A DNA stretch of 64,000 bases from Allobosea sp. 47.2.35. GTDB taxonomy: Bacteria > Pseudomonadota > Alphaproteobacteria > Rhizobiales > Beijerinckiaceae. The stretch covers positions 62,001 through 126,000 of the forward strand of contig NZ_JANLGI010000014.1 in the NCBI RefSeq assembly GCF_024655635.1. Reading direction: 5' to 3'. Made by a program: the position numbers and the translations under genes. Of this stretch, positions 47,275 through 55,469 are shown in pieces. Numbering within the stretch: the first letter of the stretch is position 1; the number at the start of each line of letters is the position of its first letter. The notes below the pieces were generated by a model. The model was not told where the DNA came from and did no database searches. It saw only the letters and a list, made by a program, of their open reading frames with translations.

Positions 47275-48405
47275 ATGCGCATCCTCACGCTTGCCTGCTC
47301 GCTCGCCGCGCTGATCGTGGCTTCGCCGCTATCCGCGCAGACCCTCAACGTCGCCTCCGCCGGCGACCAGAACATGGTCGACTACGTCAAGGACTATCTC
47401 GGGCCGATGTTCGAGAAGGCCCATCCGGGCGTGAAGGTCGTCTCGGTCGGCACCGGCCCGGGCGATTCCGGCTCACAGAAGATCTACGAGAAGCTCGACG
47501 CCCAGAAGGGCGCCGCCACCACCGATTTCGACGTGGTCGTCATCCACCAGAAGGCCGCCGGCCAGATGGTCAAGGAAGGCCTGCTCAACAAGTACACGGG
47601 CAATGTCGAGACGGCCAAGCTCGCCACGGGCGATGCCGCCAAGAACGCGCTCGGCACCGATGTCGGCGGCTTCGTCATCCCGATGTTCCAGTCGCAGACC
47701 GCGCTCGCCTACAATGCCGATATGGTCAAGACGCCGCCGGCGACCTTCGCCGAGCTCGCCGACTGGGCCAAGAAGAACCCCAAGCAGTTCGGCTATAACG
47801 GCATCAAGGGTGGCATGTCCGGCGTCTCCTTCGTCGCCGGCTGGGTCTATGCCTTCGGCGGCGACGCCGACAAGCTGATGAAGGGCCCCTATGACGCGGC
47901 CACCAAGACCAGCTGGGACAAGGCCTTCGCCGATCTCAAGGAGTTCAACAAGAACGCCGTGATCACCCCCGGCAATGCCGGCACGCTCGACATGCTGAAC
48001 CGCGGTGAGATCGCCATCGGCCCGGTCTGGGTCGACATGTTCTATTCCTGGCAGGCCGACGGCAAGCTGCCGCCGAACATGAAGCTGAAGCTCGTCTCGC
48101 CCGGCATGCCCGGCCAGCCCATGTATTACGCTGTGCCGGAGAAATCGGCCCAGAAGAAGCTGGCCGAGGCCTTCATCGCGCTCGCGACCTCGCCGCAGGT
48201 CCAGGCCGACGGTATCGTCAAGAAGTTCAACTGGTATCCGGGCATCGACGCCAAGAACCTCGAGGGCAAGCTCGACAAGGCCGCCTGGGACAAACTCTTC
48301 ACCGACGTCACCCCGGCCGAACTCGCCAAGAACGGCAAGCCCTTCCCGATCGCGCCCTATTTCAACGACATCCTCGAAGGCTACGAGAAGAAGGTCGCGA
48401 ACTGA
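47275..48405 (+). CDS. ABC importer periplasmic substrate-binding protein (family 1)
   Basis: 376 residues with a clear signal peptide (MRILTLACSLAALIVASPLSAQ, cleavage after SAQ or near it). TLNVASAGDQNMVDYVKDYLG begins the mature domain, ADWAKKNPKQFGYNG is mid-protein, and AIALATSPQVQ-like sequence lies near the end, as in extracellular solute-binding family 1 (polyamine, iron, thiamine and sugar-phosphate binders). No ligand can be named. It is followed by a palindromic repeat that separates it from the permease genes, a common way to keep binding-protein mRNA levels high. Confidence 0.9.
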   Translation: MRILTLACSLAALIVASPLSAQTLNVASAGDQNMVDYVKDYLGPMFEKAHPGVKVVSVGTGPGDSGSQKIYEKLDAQKGAATTDFDVVVIHQKAAGQMVKEGLLNKYTGNVETAKLATGDAAKNALGTDVGGFVIPMFQSQTALAYNADMVKTPPATFAELADWAKKNPKQFGYNGIKGGMSGVSFVAGWVYAFGGDADKLMKGPYDAATKTSWDKAFADLKEFNKNAVITPGNAGTLDMLNRGEIAIGPVWVDMFYSWQADGKLPPNMKLKLVSPGMPGQPMYYAVPEKSAQKKLAEAFIALATSPQVQADGIVKKFNWYPGIDAKNLEGKLDKAAWDKLFTDVTPAELAKNGKPFPIAPYFNDILEGYEKKVAN

Positions 48406-48422
48406 GGTTCGTCCTGAGAAAC

Positions 48423-48505
48423 CGTCATCCTCGGGCCTGACCCGAGGATTTCACGGCCAGCTCGCACTGGTTGAAGAGATGGCCGGGTCAAGCCCGGCCA
48501 TGACG
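48423..48505. repeat. Palindromic intergenic element (GTCAT...ATGAC type), copy 3
   Basis: Two hairpins. ATCCTCGGG (48427-48435) and CCCGAGGAT (48441-48449) have a CCTGA loop. ATGGCCGGG (48479-48487) and CCCGGCCAT (48493-48501) have a TCAAG loop. The unit begins CGTCAT and ends ATGACG, as in the copy at 22505-22613, and lies inside an ABC transporter operon between the binding-protein and first permease genes. Confidence 0.8.
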
Positions 48506-48545
48506 ACCCTTCCAGCCCTACGCGATTGGTTAGCCGGAACCGAGA

Positions 48546-49382
48546 ATGTCCCTTTCCCAACGCAACCTCGCTCTGCTGCTGATCGCGCCCGGCCTTGCGC
48601 TCGTCGCGGCGCTGTTTCTCTATCCGCTCTGCTTCTCGCTGATCTCGGCCTTCACCGGGCCGCAGGGCGGCTTCTCGCTGCAGGCCTTCGGCAAGGCCTG
48701 GGAGCTCTATTCCGGTGATGTCGTCTTCACCGTCGTCATCGTGCTCGCCTCCTGCTTCTTCACCGGACTCGCGGCCATCATCATCGCCGGCACGCTAACG
48801 CTCGGCGAGAACCGCTACATTGTCGGCACGCTGAAGGCGCTCTATCGCTGGCCGCTCTTCATCCCCTTCATCGTCGCGGCGCAGTGCATGCGCACCTTCC
48901 TCGCCAAGAACGGCCTGATGAACAACACCTTCGTCTCCATGGGCCTGATGGAGCCATTGCAGGCGGTGAGCTTCCTCGACTGGCGCGGCATCATCGCGAC
49001 CTTCGTCTGGAAGCAGACGCCCTTCGTCGCGCTGCTGCTCGCCGGCGCGCTCGCAGCGCTTGATCGCGCCACGCTGGAGGCCGGCCGTAATCTCGGCGCC
49101 TCGCGCATGCGCGTCCTCGTCGAGCTCGCGCTGCCGCAGGTGATGCCGCAGCTCCTCGTCGCGCTCGTCCTCTCCTTCGTGACGATGCTCTCGGTGCTCT
49201 CGGTGCCAATGATGGTTGCTGGCTCGCAGCCGACCATGCTGACCGTCGACATGGCCTTCCGCATCAACGCCTATGGCGACTACGCCACGGCCAACGCGCT
49301 CGGCGTCATCACCTATCTGATCTCGGCGGGTGCTGCGATCATCTACCTCAAGCGCGGCATGGCCAAGGAGGGCACGCCATGA
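48546..49382 (+). CDS. ABC importer permease 1
   Basis: 278 residues with six membrane helices, starting MSLSQRNLALLLIAPGLALVAALFLYP. The cytoplasmic EAA loop is ATLEAGRNLGASRMRVLVELALPQVMPQLL, which contacts the ATPase. It pairs with the second permease, whose ATG overlaps its stop (ATGA). Start preceded by AACCGAGA. Confidence 0.92.
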   Translation: MSLSQRNLALLLIAPGLALVAALFLYPLCFSLISAFTGPQGGFSLQAFGKAWELYSGDVVFTVVIVLASCFFTGLAAIIIAGTLTLGENRYIVGTLKALYRWPLFIPFIVAAQCMRTFLAKNGLMNNTFVSMGLMEPLQAVSFLDWRGIIATFVWKQTPFVALLLAGALAALDRATLEAGRNLGASRMRVLVELALPQVMPQLLVALVLSFVTMLSVLSVPMMVAGSQPTMLTVDMAFRINAYGDYATANALGVITYLISAGAAIIYLKRGMAKEGTP

Positions 49383-50194
49383 TCCGGGCCGTCTCCGGCC
49401 TGCGCATGGTCCTTGCGGCCTTCGCGCTTGCGGCCTTCGCCTTCTTCCTGATCGGACCCTTGGTCAACCTGGCGCTCTGGTCCGTCGCCGAGCGCTGGTA
49501 CACGCCCTACAAGCTGCCGGTCGTCTACGGCACGCGCTACTGGGAACAGGTCTTCCGGCCGACCGGCGACGCTATGGCCTCGCTCGCGACCTCGGTCTGG
49601 ATCGCGGTGCTGACGGTTCTCGTCGCGCTCGCGCTCTCGATCCCCGCCGGCTACGCGCTGGCGCGGCTCAAGCTGCCGGCCCGCGCCTTCTTCATGGTGC
49701 TCTTCCTGCTGCCGCAGGCCTTTCCCTCGGTCGCGATCTATATCAACGTCGCCCGCGTCTTCTATTCGCTGGGGATCAACGGCACGGTCTTCGCGGTCGT
49801 GCTCGTCCATGCCGCGCACGGTCTCGTCTATTCCGTCTGGATCGCGGCAGCGGCCTTCGCCGCCGTCGACAAGGATCTCGAGCTCGCCGCGCGCAATATC
49901 GGGGCTTCACCACTCAAGACCTTCTTCTCGGTGACGCTGCCTTTGGCGGCGCCCGGCATCATCGCGAGCGGCATCTTCGTCTTCCTGGAATCGCTCGACG
50001 AGTTCACCGGCACCTTCTTCGTCGGCGTGCCGCAGGTCACGACGCTGCCGCTGCTGCTCTACAACGCGGCGATGGGCGGCAATTATCAGGTCGCCTCGAT
50101 CACGGCGCTGATCCTGCTCGTGCCCTCGGTGCTGTTCATGCTGTTCATCGAGCGCTTCCTGCGGGCCGATGTGCTCGCCAAGGTCGGGGCCTGA
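49379..50194 (+). CDS. ABC importer permease 2
   Basis: 271 residues, six membrane helices. The EAA loop is VDKDLELAARNIGASPLKTFFSVTLPLAAPGIIASGIF. Together with permease 1, the ATPase and the binding protein it forms a complete importer of the spermidine/putrescine or ferric-iron class. TGTFFVGVPQVTTLPLLLYN near the C-terminus is typical of PotC-like subunits, weakly favouring an organic cation or polyamine-like substrate. Overlaps permease 1 by four bases. Confidence 0.92.
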   Translation: MIRAVSGLRMVLAAFALAAFAFFLIGPLVNLALWSVAERWYTPYKLPVVYGTRYWEQVFRPTGDAMASLATSVWIAVLTVLVALALSIPAGYALARLKLPARAFFMVLFLLPQAFPSVAIYINVARVFYSLGINGTVFAVVLVHAAHGLVYSVWIAAAAFAAVDKDLELAARNIGASPLKTFFSVTLPLAAPGIIASGIFVFLESLDEFTGTFFVGVPQVTTLPLLLYNAAMGGNYQVASITALILLVPSVLFMLFIERFLRADVLAKVGA

Positions 50195-50265
50195 GGCAAG
50201 GGCGGGCTTGCGCGCCCTCGGGCGATCCGCAACTCTGCCGCTCCCTCCTGCCTTGCGGACCCGCG

Positions 50266-51318
50266 ATGACGAACGCTGCTGAACTCCCTCGATCCGGGGC
50301 GATTCCGGAGTCAGTTCCGCGTGGCCGGCCCTTCGCAGGGCTTGTCCCCAGCCTGATCGGCTTCGGCGGGGCGCCGCTCGGCGATCTCTACGGTCATCTC
50401 GACGAGGTGACGGCGCAGGACACGGTCCGTGCTGCGCTAGCGGCCGGCATCAATCTCGTCGATACCTCGCCGCTCTACGGCCACGGCCTCTCCGAGCACC
50501 GTATCGGCGCCGCCTTGCGCAGCGTGCCGCGCGAGAGTGTCATCATCTCCACCAAGGTCGGGCGCTGGATGCAGGCCGGCCAGCCGAAAGGCGACGGCTC
50601 CGGCTATGCCGGCGGCCTGCCGCATCCGGCGGTGATCGATTATTCCTATGACGGCGCGATGCGCTCCTTCGAGCAATCGCTGCTCCGGCTTGGCACCGAC
50701 CATATCGACATCCTGCTGATCCACGATGTCGATGTCTGGACCCATGGTGACCGGATGGAGCAGCGCTTCGCCGAGGCCATGGACGGCGCCTATCGCGCGC
50801 TGGAGAAGCTGCGCGCGTCTGGCGCGGTCAAGGCGATCGGCGTCGGCGTCAACGAGGCCGAGATGTGCGTGCGCTTCGCCCACGCGGGCGATTTCGACGT
50901 GATGATGCTGGCCGGCCGCTACTCGCTGCTGGAGCAGTGCGCGCTACCGGAATTCCTGCCGCTGGCGCTGGAGAAGAAGATCGCGGTGATGCTGGCCGGC
51001 GTCTTCAACTCCGGCATCCTCGCCACCGGTGCCAGGCCCGGCGCCTTCTATAATTACAAGCCGGCGCCGCCCGAGATACTGGCGCGTGTCGCCCGGATCG
51101 AGGCGGTCTGCGCCAGCCATCGCGTCGCTCTGCCGCAAGCCGCGCTCGCCTTCTGCGCCTCCCATCCGGCCGTGGCGACGATCGTGCTCGGCGCCGTAAC
51201 GCCGCAGGAGGTCGCCCGCAATCTCGACCTCGTCGCACGGCCGGTCCCGGCCACGCTCTGGCGCGATCTGAAGACCGAGGGACTGCTCGGCGAAGCGGCG
51301 CCGGTCCCAGAGACCTGA
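50266..51318 (+). CDS. Aldo/keto reductase
   Basis: 350 residues. The (beta/alpha)8 fold is recognised by LIGFGGAPLGDLYGHL, the catalytic Asp and Tyr in NLVDTSPLYGHGLSEHRIGAAL, Lys in VIISTKVGRWM and DILLIHDVDVW. The pattern is that of the D-threo-aldose (L-fucose) 1-dehydrogenase or pyridoxal 4-dehydrogenase branch. The ATG at 50266 is 71 bp after the last permease gene, so it may share the transporter transcript and act on the imported compound, which is inference. The stop is three bases from that of the convergent M20 gene. Confidence 0.88.
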   Translation: MTNAAELPRSGAIPESVPRGRPFAGLVPSLIGFGGAPLGDLYGHLDEVTAQDTVRAALAAGINLVDTSPLYGHGLSEHRIGAALRSVPRESVIISTKVGRWMQAGQPKGDGSGYAGGLPHPAVIDYSYDGAMRSFEQSLLRLGTDHIDILLIHDVDVWTHGDRMEQRFAEAMDGAYRALEKLRASGAVKAIGVGVNEAEMCVRFAHAGDFDVMMLAGRYSLLEQCALPEFLPLALEKKIAVMLAGVFNSGILATGARPGAFYNYKPAPPEILARVARIEAVCASHRVALPQAALAFCASHPAVATIVLGAVTPQEVARNLDLVARPVPATLWRDLKTEGLLGEAAPVPET

Positions 51319-51321
51319 GCC

Positions 51322-52596
51322 TTACTTGGTGGCTGCTCCCGTCGAGCCGAGATAGTCGACCGCGCAGGCGACATGCAGCTTCATCACTGCGATCGCCTCG
51401 TCGATGGTGACATGTTCCTCGTCGGTGCCCATGCTGATCGGCGAGGGCCCGCAGATCAGCGCGGGCACGCCGCGCCAGCGCCAATAGCGGGTATCGGTGC
51501 CGCCGAGGCTCGAGACCGGCGGCGCGTCATGGCCGAGCAGCTCCCGGATATTGCCGCGCAGGATGTTGGCCATCTCGCTGAACGGATCGGTCAGGCTCGC
51601 CGGGTAGCTGTGATCCTCGTTGACCACCATCTCGCAATCGGCCTCGCGGGCGAGTGTTTCGAGATCGGCGCGGATCGCGTCGCGGTCGGAGCCGATCGGG
51701 ATGCGCATGTCGAGATGGGCGATGCAATGCGTCGGGATCTGCGTCGCCTTCTGCCCGCCCTGCAGGATGCCGACATTGACGGTGATGCGCCTTGCGACGT
51801 CGCCCGCGCCCTTGCCGAGGTTGAGATCGGCCGCCGCGATCGTCTCGGCCGAGGTCAGCACCGCGTCGATGTCGGGCGGCAACTCCGCGAGCTTGAGATG
51901 GTAGCGGTCATAGATCGCGGTCACGAGCCGGCTCACATCCGCGATCGGGTTGCGCGCCCGATGAGCATAGCCGCCATGGCCACCGATGCTCCTGGCCGAG
52001 AGCGAGAAGCGCAGCGTGCCCTTCTCGGTGAAGCGCAGATTGGCGAGGCCGCTCGGCTCGCCGTTGAGGCAGCAATCGGCCTCCATCTCGTCGCCGAATT
52101 CATCGAACAGGTATTTGGTGCCGTAGCGCCCGCCCGACTGCTCGTCCGAGACCACGGTCAGCGATAGCGCGCCATTGAGCTTCTCGCGATGGGGATAGAG
52201 CTGGCAGAAGGCGAGGATCGAGGCGAGGGTCCCGGTCTTCATGTCGGAAGCGCCGCGGCCCATGATCTTGCCGTCGATGATCTCGGCCTCCCAGAGCCGC
52301 TCGTTGGTGACCGGGAAGATGTCCATATGGCCGTTGAGCATGAGATGGCGGCCGGGCTGGCCGGCCTCCCAGCGGCTGATGATGTTCGGCATCTCCGGCA
52401 CGAAGGCCTCGGTGCGGTGCGAGACGCCGGCGGCATCGAGCAATTCGCGCACGAAGGCGGCGGCCTCGCGCGTGTCGCCCGGCGGGTTGACGCTCTTGAT
52501 GCGCAGGAAGCGGCGCAGCAGTTCGATGATCTCGTCGCGGCGCTGATCGATCGCCTGAAGCAGTTCGGCTTTCAGGGCGGCTTTGTCGGTGGACAT
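51322..52596 (-). CDS. M20 family metallopeptidase/deacylase (ArgE/DapE-like)
   Basis: 424 residues. Zinc ligands are in LMLNGHMDIFPV (His and Asp), GRGASDMKTGTLASI (bridging Asp), VVSDEQSGGRYGTKYL (catalytic Glu) and the late GTDEEHVTIDEAI (His). The dimerisation insert with GGHGGYAHRARNPIAD is intact. Enzymes of this type remove acyl or aminoacyl groups, as in acetylornithine deacetylase, succinyl-diaminopimelate desuccinylase and carboxypeptidases. The start ATG at 52596 is where the domain begins. It is in tandem with an acetamidase-family gene 44 bp upstream, suggesting joint breakdown of an amide. Confidence 0.9.
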   Translation of the reverse strand: MSTDKAALKAELLQAIDQRRDEIIELLRRFLRIKSVNPPGDTREAAAFVRELLDAAGVSHRTEAFVPEMPNIISRWEAGQPGRHLMLNGHMDIFPVTNERLWEAEIIDGKIMGRGASDMKTGTLASILAFCQLYPHREKLNGALSLTVVSDEQSGGRYGTKYLFDEFGDEMEADCCLNGEPSGLANLRFTEKGTLRFSLSARSIGGHGGYAHRARNPIADVSRLVTAIYDRYHLKLAELPPDIDAVLTSAETIAAADLNLGKGAGDVARRITVNVGILQGGQKATQIPTHCIAHLDMRIPIGSDRDAIRADLETLAREADCEMVVNEDHSYPASLTDPFSEMANILRGNIRELLGHDAPPVSSLGGTDTRYWRWRGVPALICGPSPISMGTDEEHVTIDEAIAVMKLHVACAVDYLGSTGAATK

Positions 52597-52640
52597 GGTC
52601 GGTCTTCTTGGTCGGCGTTTCGAAGCGAGAATGGAGGAGA

Positions 52641-53573
52641 TCAGCCGCCGGTGCGGAACGACATGGCGCGCGTCAGCTCGGTTTTCTCCAGCCGGGCGGC
52701 GACGCAATAGGCGGGGTTGAAGACATTGGCGATGTCGTAGCGCACCGCCTGTCCGAGCAGATGGCTCGCCTCGACCGGATCGACGCCGAGATCCTCGCCG
52801 ACCCAGCGCAGCAGTTCCGTCGTGGCGAATTGCAGGGGCTGGTCGAGCGGGCGTCCGCTGGCGATGACGAGCAGATCGGTCTCGGTCTCGCAGCGCGGCC
52901 AGCGCAGGTTTTGCTTCTTCAGGAGCTTCACGGTGAATTCGACCTCGAACGAGGTCTCGACGCCGGTGCCGGCAATCTCGCCATCGCCCTGGCAGGCATG
53001 GCCGTCGCCGAGGAAGAACAATGCGCCGTCGACGAAGACCGGGAAGGCGATGGTCGCGCCGGGTCCGAATAGCCGGTAGTCCATATTGCCGCCATTGGCG
53101 CCGCTGGTCGCGGTCGAGATCGCCTGGCCGCGCTCGGGTGCGACGCCGAAGCAGCCCATCATCGGGGCGAGCGGGAAGCTCCAGTCCTTGATCCGGGCGG
53201 AAGGCTCCAGCAGCTTCACCGTGCCGGCTTCGGCATCGATCGCCCATTCATGGCGCTCGCGCTTCGGCAGATCGGCCAGGACCGAAGGGTCGAGCACGCC
53301 GGGCGCGAGTGGCGAATAGGTCCAGCCGGTCTTCCGGTTCGGCGTCATCCGCTCGATCGTGACCAGCAATGCGTCGCCGGGCTCCGCGCCGGTGACGAAG
53401 AACGGCCCGGTCATCGGGTTGCCGCGTGGGGCATGCTGCGCGCCGTCGCCGCCAAACCCGGCCGCATCGAGCGTGGTGGTGACGACGCTGTCGCCGCTGG
53501 CGATCTCCAGCACCGGCGGCAAGGTGGCGAGCACGTTCGAATACTGCGTGGGAACGAAGTTGTGGCGCGCCAT
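52641..53573 (-). CDS. Acetamidase/formamidase family protein
   Basis: 310 residues. The beta-rich fold is indicated by LEIASGDSVVTTTLDAAGFGG, NPMTGPFFVTGAEPGDALLVTIE, GCFGVAPERGQAISTATSGANGGNMDYR and VDGALFFLGDGHACQGDGEIAGTGVE, the standard FmdA/AmdA motifs. It hydrolyses short amides to acid and ammonia, possibly requiring zinc. An in-frame extension to 53960 is rejected as low-complexity and unlike the family. Operon with the M20 gene downstream. Confidence 0.9.
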   Translation of the reverse strand: MARHNFVPTQYSNVLATLPPVLEIASGDSVVTTTLDAAGFGGDGAQHAPRGNPMTGPFFVTGAEPGDALLVTIERMTPNRKTGWTYSPLAPGVLDPSVLADLPKRERHEWAIDAEAGTVKLLEPSARIKDWSFPLAPMMGCFGVAPERGQAISTATSGANGGNMDYRLFGPGATIAFPVFVDGALFFLGDGHACQGDGEIAGTGVETSFEVEFTVKLLKKQNLRWPRCETETDLLVIASGRPLDQPLQFATTELLRWVGEDLGVDPVEASHLLGQAVRYDIANVFNPAYCVAARLEKTELTRAMSFRTGG

Positions 53574-53730
53574 GGAAGCCTTCCTGAGCCGGGTTCGCGT
53601 CGGTGTCGGACCGCGACCGTAGGAGCAAGCCCCCGGCTTGAGAAGCACTCGCAGGCGAGGGGGCGCCCTGCATGCGCGGCGACCGGCCGCTGCGGGGCAC
53701 CCCCTTTCAAGTCGAAGCGAGAGGGAGCGG

Positions 53731-55278
53731 CTACGCCTCCTCCGCCGCCTCCCCATCCAGCAGGTCCTGGACATCGTCGGAGAAGCCGTAAGGCTTGAAC
53801 CGCTCCAGCGGGACGCCGTGGTCCAGCAGGGCCCGCGCGCAGCCTGCATGGTCGCCCGGCGCGGGCTCGCCGAGATCGTCCGCCTGCGACGCGAAGGACA
53901 GCGTGCCCAGCGCATTGTCGCCATAGCCATGGCGCGTCTGCCAGTCGGCGCCATTCTCAAGCAGCAGGCGCGTCATGACGGCGTCGCCGGCGAAGATGGC
54001 GAGGTTGAGCGCCGTCGCCTGCCAGGCCGTCTTGACCTCGCGGGGCCAGCCGAGCGCGAGCATCGTTCGCACGGCTTCCGTCCGGCCGATGGCGGCAAGC
54101 TGCGGCAGGATCGTCAGCAGGCTCTCATCCAGCCCGGCGATCAGGCCGGGATCGTCCAGCAGGAAGGCGCGCGCGGCGGCCTCATCCGCGCGGCTGCAGG
54201 CCGCGACGAAAGCTTCCGCCGTCGACAGCGGCTCTTCGGCTCCGGCCTGCGCCAGCAGCTCGGCGATATCGTCCCGCCCGAAAAGACGGGCGAGCTTGTG
54301 GGCGCTGCGGCCGCGCCGGTCGGCGTTTCCGTCGTCGACGCCGGCCGCGATCAGCGCCGCGATATGCGCCTTCGACCGTCCGCGCCGGATTGCATGGTGC
54401 AGCCAATACCCCTTTTCGTTGGCGGAGCCTTGCGCGAGCAGCAGCTGCAAGCCGTCGATGCGGTCGTAGTCCAGCGCGCGCCCGATCGCGTTCGTCCCCG
54501 CGACCTTGGCGCCGGCATCGAGCAGCAGGCGCGCGCAGGTCGGATCGGGGCTCTCCATCGCATGATAGAGCGACTCGTTGTCGTCGGGATCGGCGCCGGC
54601 TTCGAGCAGGAGCTGCGTCATGCCGGGGTGGTGGGTGCGCCCGGCGGCGCAATAGAGCACCGAGAGCGGATCGCCCGGATAGCGCGGATCGGTCCAGCGG
54701 CCGTTGACATCGGCGCCGCGGCTGATGAGCAGGCCCGCGCTTGCGAGCAGGCCGGTGGCGAAGGCAGGCTCCCAGATCAACTGGGAATTAGCGACGAGGG
54801 CGAGCGGCGGCATCGTGTAGGGCCCGACCGGCCGGTTGGCGAAATCGGCGTCGGCGTCGAGCGCGGCTTCCAGCCTGCCGGTATCGCCGGTCAGGCAGGC
54901 GAGCCAGGGGGCGCCGAGGGCGAGCCCCGGTTCCGCCTCCAGCATGCGCCGCGAGAGCGCCCGCTCGCGCGCCCGTTCCGAGAACATAAGTTCGAGCCAG
55001 CGCGTACGCCTTTCGGCCTCGGAGCTACGGCACCAGTCGACATGGCGCTTGAGCTCCAGCCAGGAGCGGAAGCCGTGCTCGCGGGCGATCACGGACTGGG
55101 CGTCGTGCAAGCGATAGGGCTGGGCGGCGACGAGGGCTGTGGGGCGGTCCTGCGCAGCCGGCAGGCTGCTCCGGAAGCGGGCGATGGCTTCGCCGTCACC
55201 GGCGCGGAAGGCGCGCAGCAGCCGCTTGGCCTGCTTGCGCAGATGGTCGAGATCGGGAGATGCGGGAAGTCTGGACAT
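53731..55278 (-). CDS. Ankyrin-repeat protein
   Basis: 515 residues without signal peptide or membrane helices. After an N-terminal helix pair (PDLDHLRKQAKRLLRAFRAGDGEAIARF) the chain carries a series of ankyrin-like units, for example LLASAGLLISRGADVNGRW, MTQLLLEAGADPDDNESLYHAM, ARLLLDAGAKVAGTNAIGRAL and VMTRLLLENGADWQTRHG. Such proteins mediate protein contacts; no partner is evident from the neighbourhood. The last unit ends LLDHGVPLERFKPYGFSDDV. Transcribed alone in an otherwise unrelated context. Confidence 0.88.
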   Translation of the reverse strand: MSRLPASPDLDHLRKQAKRLLRAFRAGDGEAIARFRSSLPAAQDRPTALVAAQPYRLHDAQSVIAREHGFRSWLELKRHVDWCRSSEAERRTRWLELMFSERARERALSRRMLEAEPGLALGAPWLACLTGDTGRLEAALDADADFANRPVGPYTMPPLALVANSQLIWEPAFATGLLASAGLLISRGADVNGRWTDPRYPGDPLSVLYCAAGRTHHPGMTQLLLEAGADPDDNESLYHAMESPDPTCARLLLDAGAKVAGTNAIGRALDYDRIDGLQLLLAQGSANEKGYWLHHAIRRGRSKAHIAALIAAGVDDGNADRRGRSAHKLARLFGRDDIAELLAQAGAEEPLSTAEAFVAACSRADEAAARAFLLDDPGLIAGLDESLLTILPQLAAIGRTEAVRTMLALGWPREVKTAWQATALNLAIFAGDAVMTRLLLENGADWQTRHGYGDNALGTLSFASQADDLGEPAPGDHAGCARALLDHGVPLERFKPYGFSDDVQDLLDGEAAEEA

Positions 55279-55469
55279 GAATCCTCCTGTGCATCAGGCC
55301 GAGAACCCGCAATCGGCTGCACGGAGGGCAGACAGGACAATCAGTCGTCGAGCGAGCAGGTTAGACCTTTTCCGCGGGTCCGGAGGCGTCTCGTTCCGCC
55401 TGCGCCTTGGATAGAGCCTGTCGCTTCCGCGCTCAAGCCCCCTGACGCGATTCCGTTGCCGTCGCCCGC

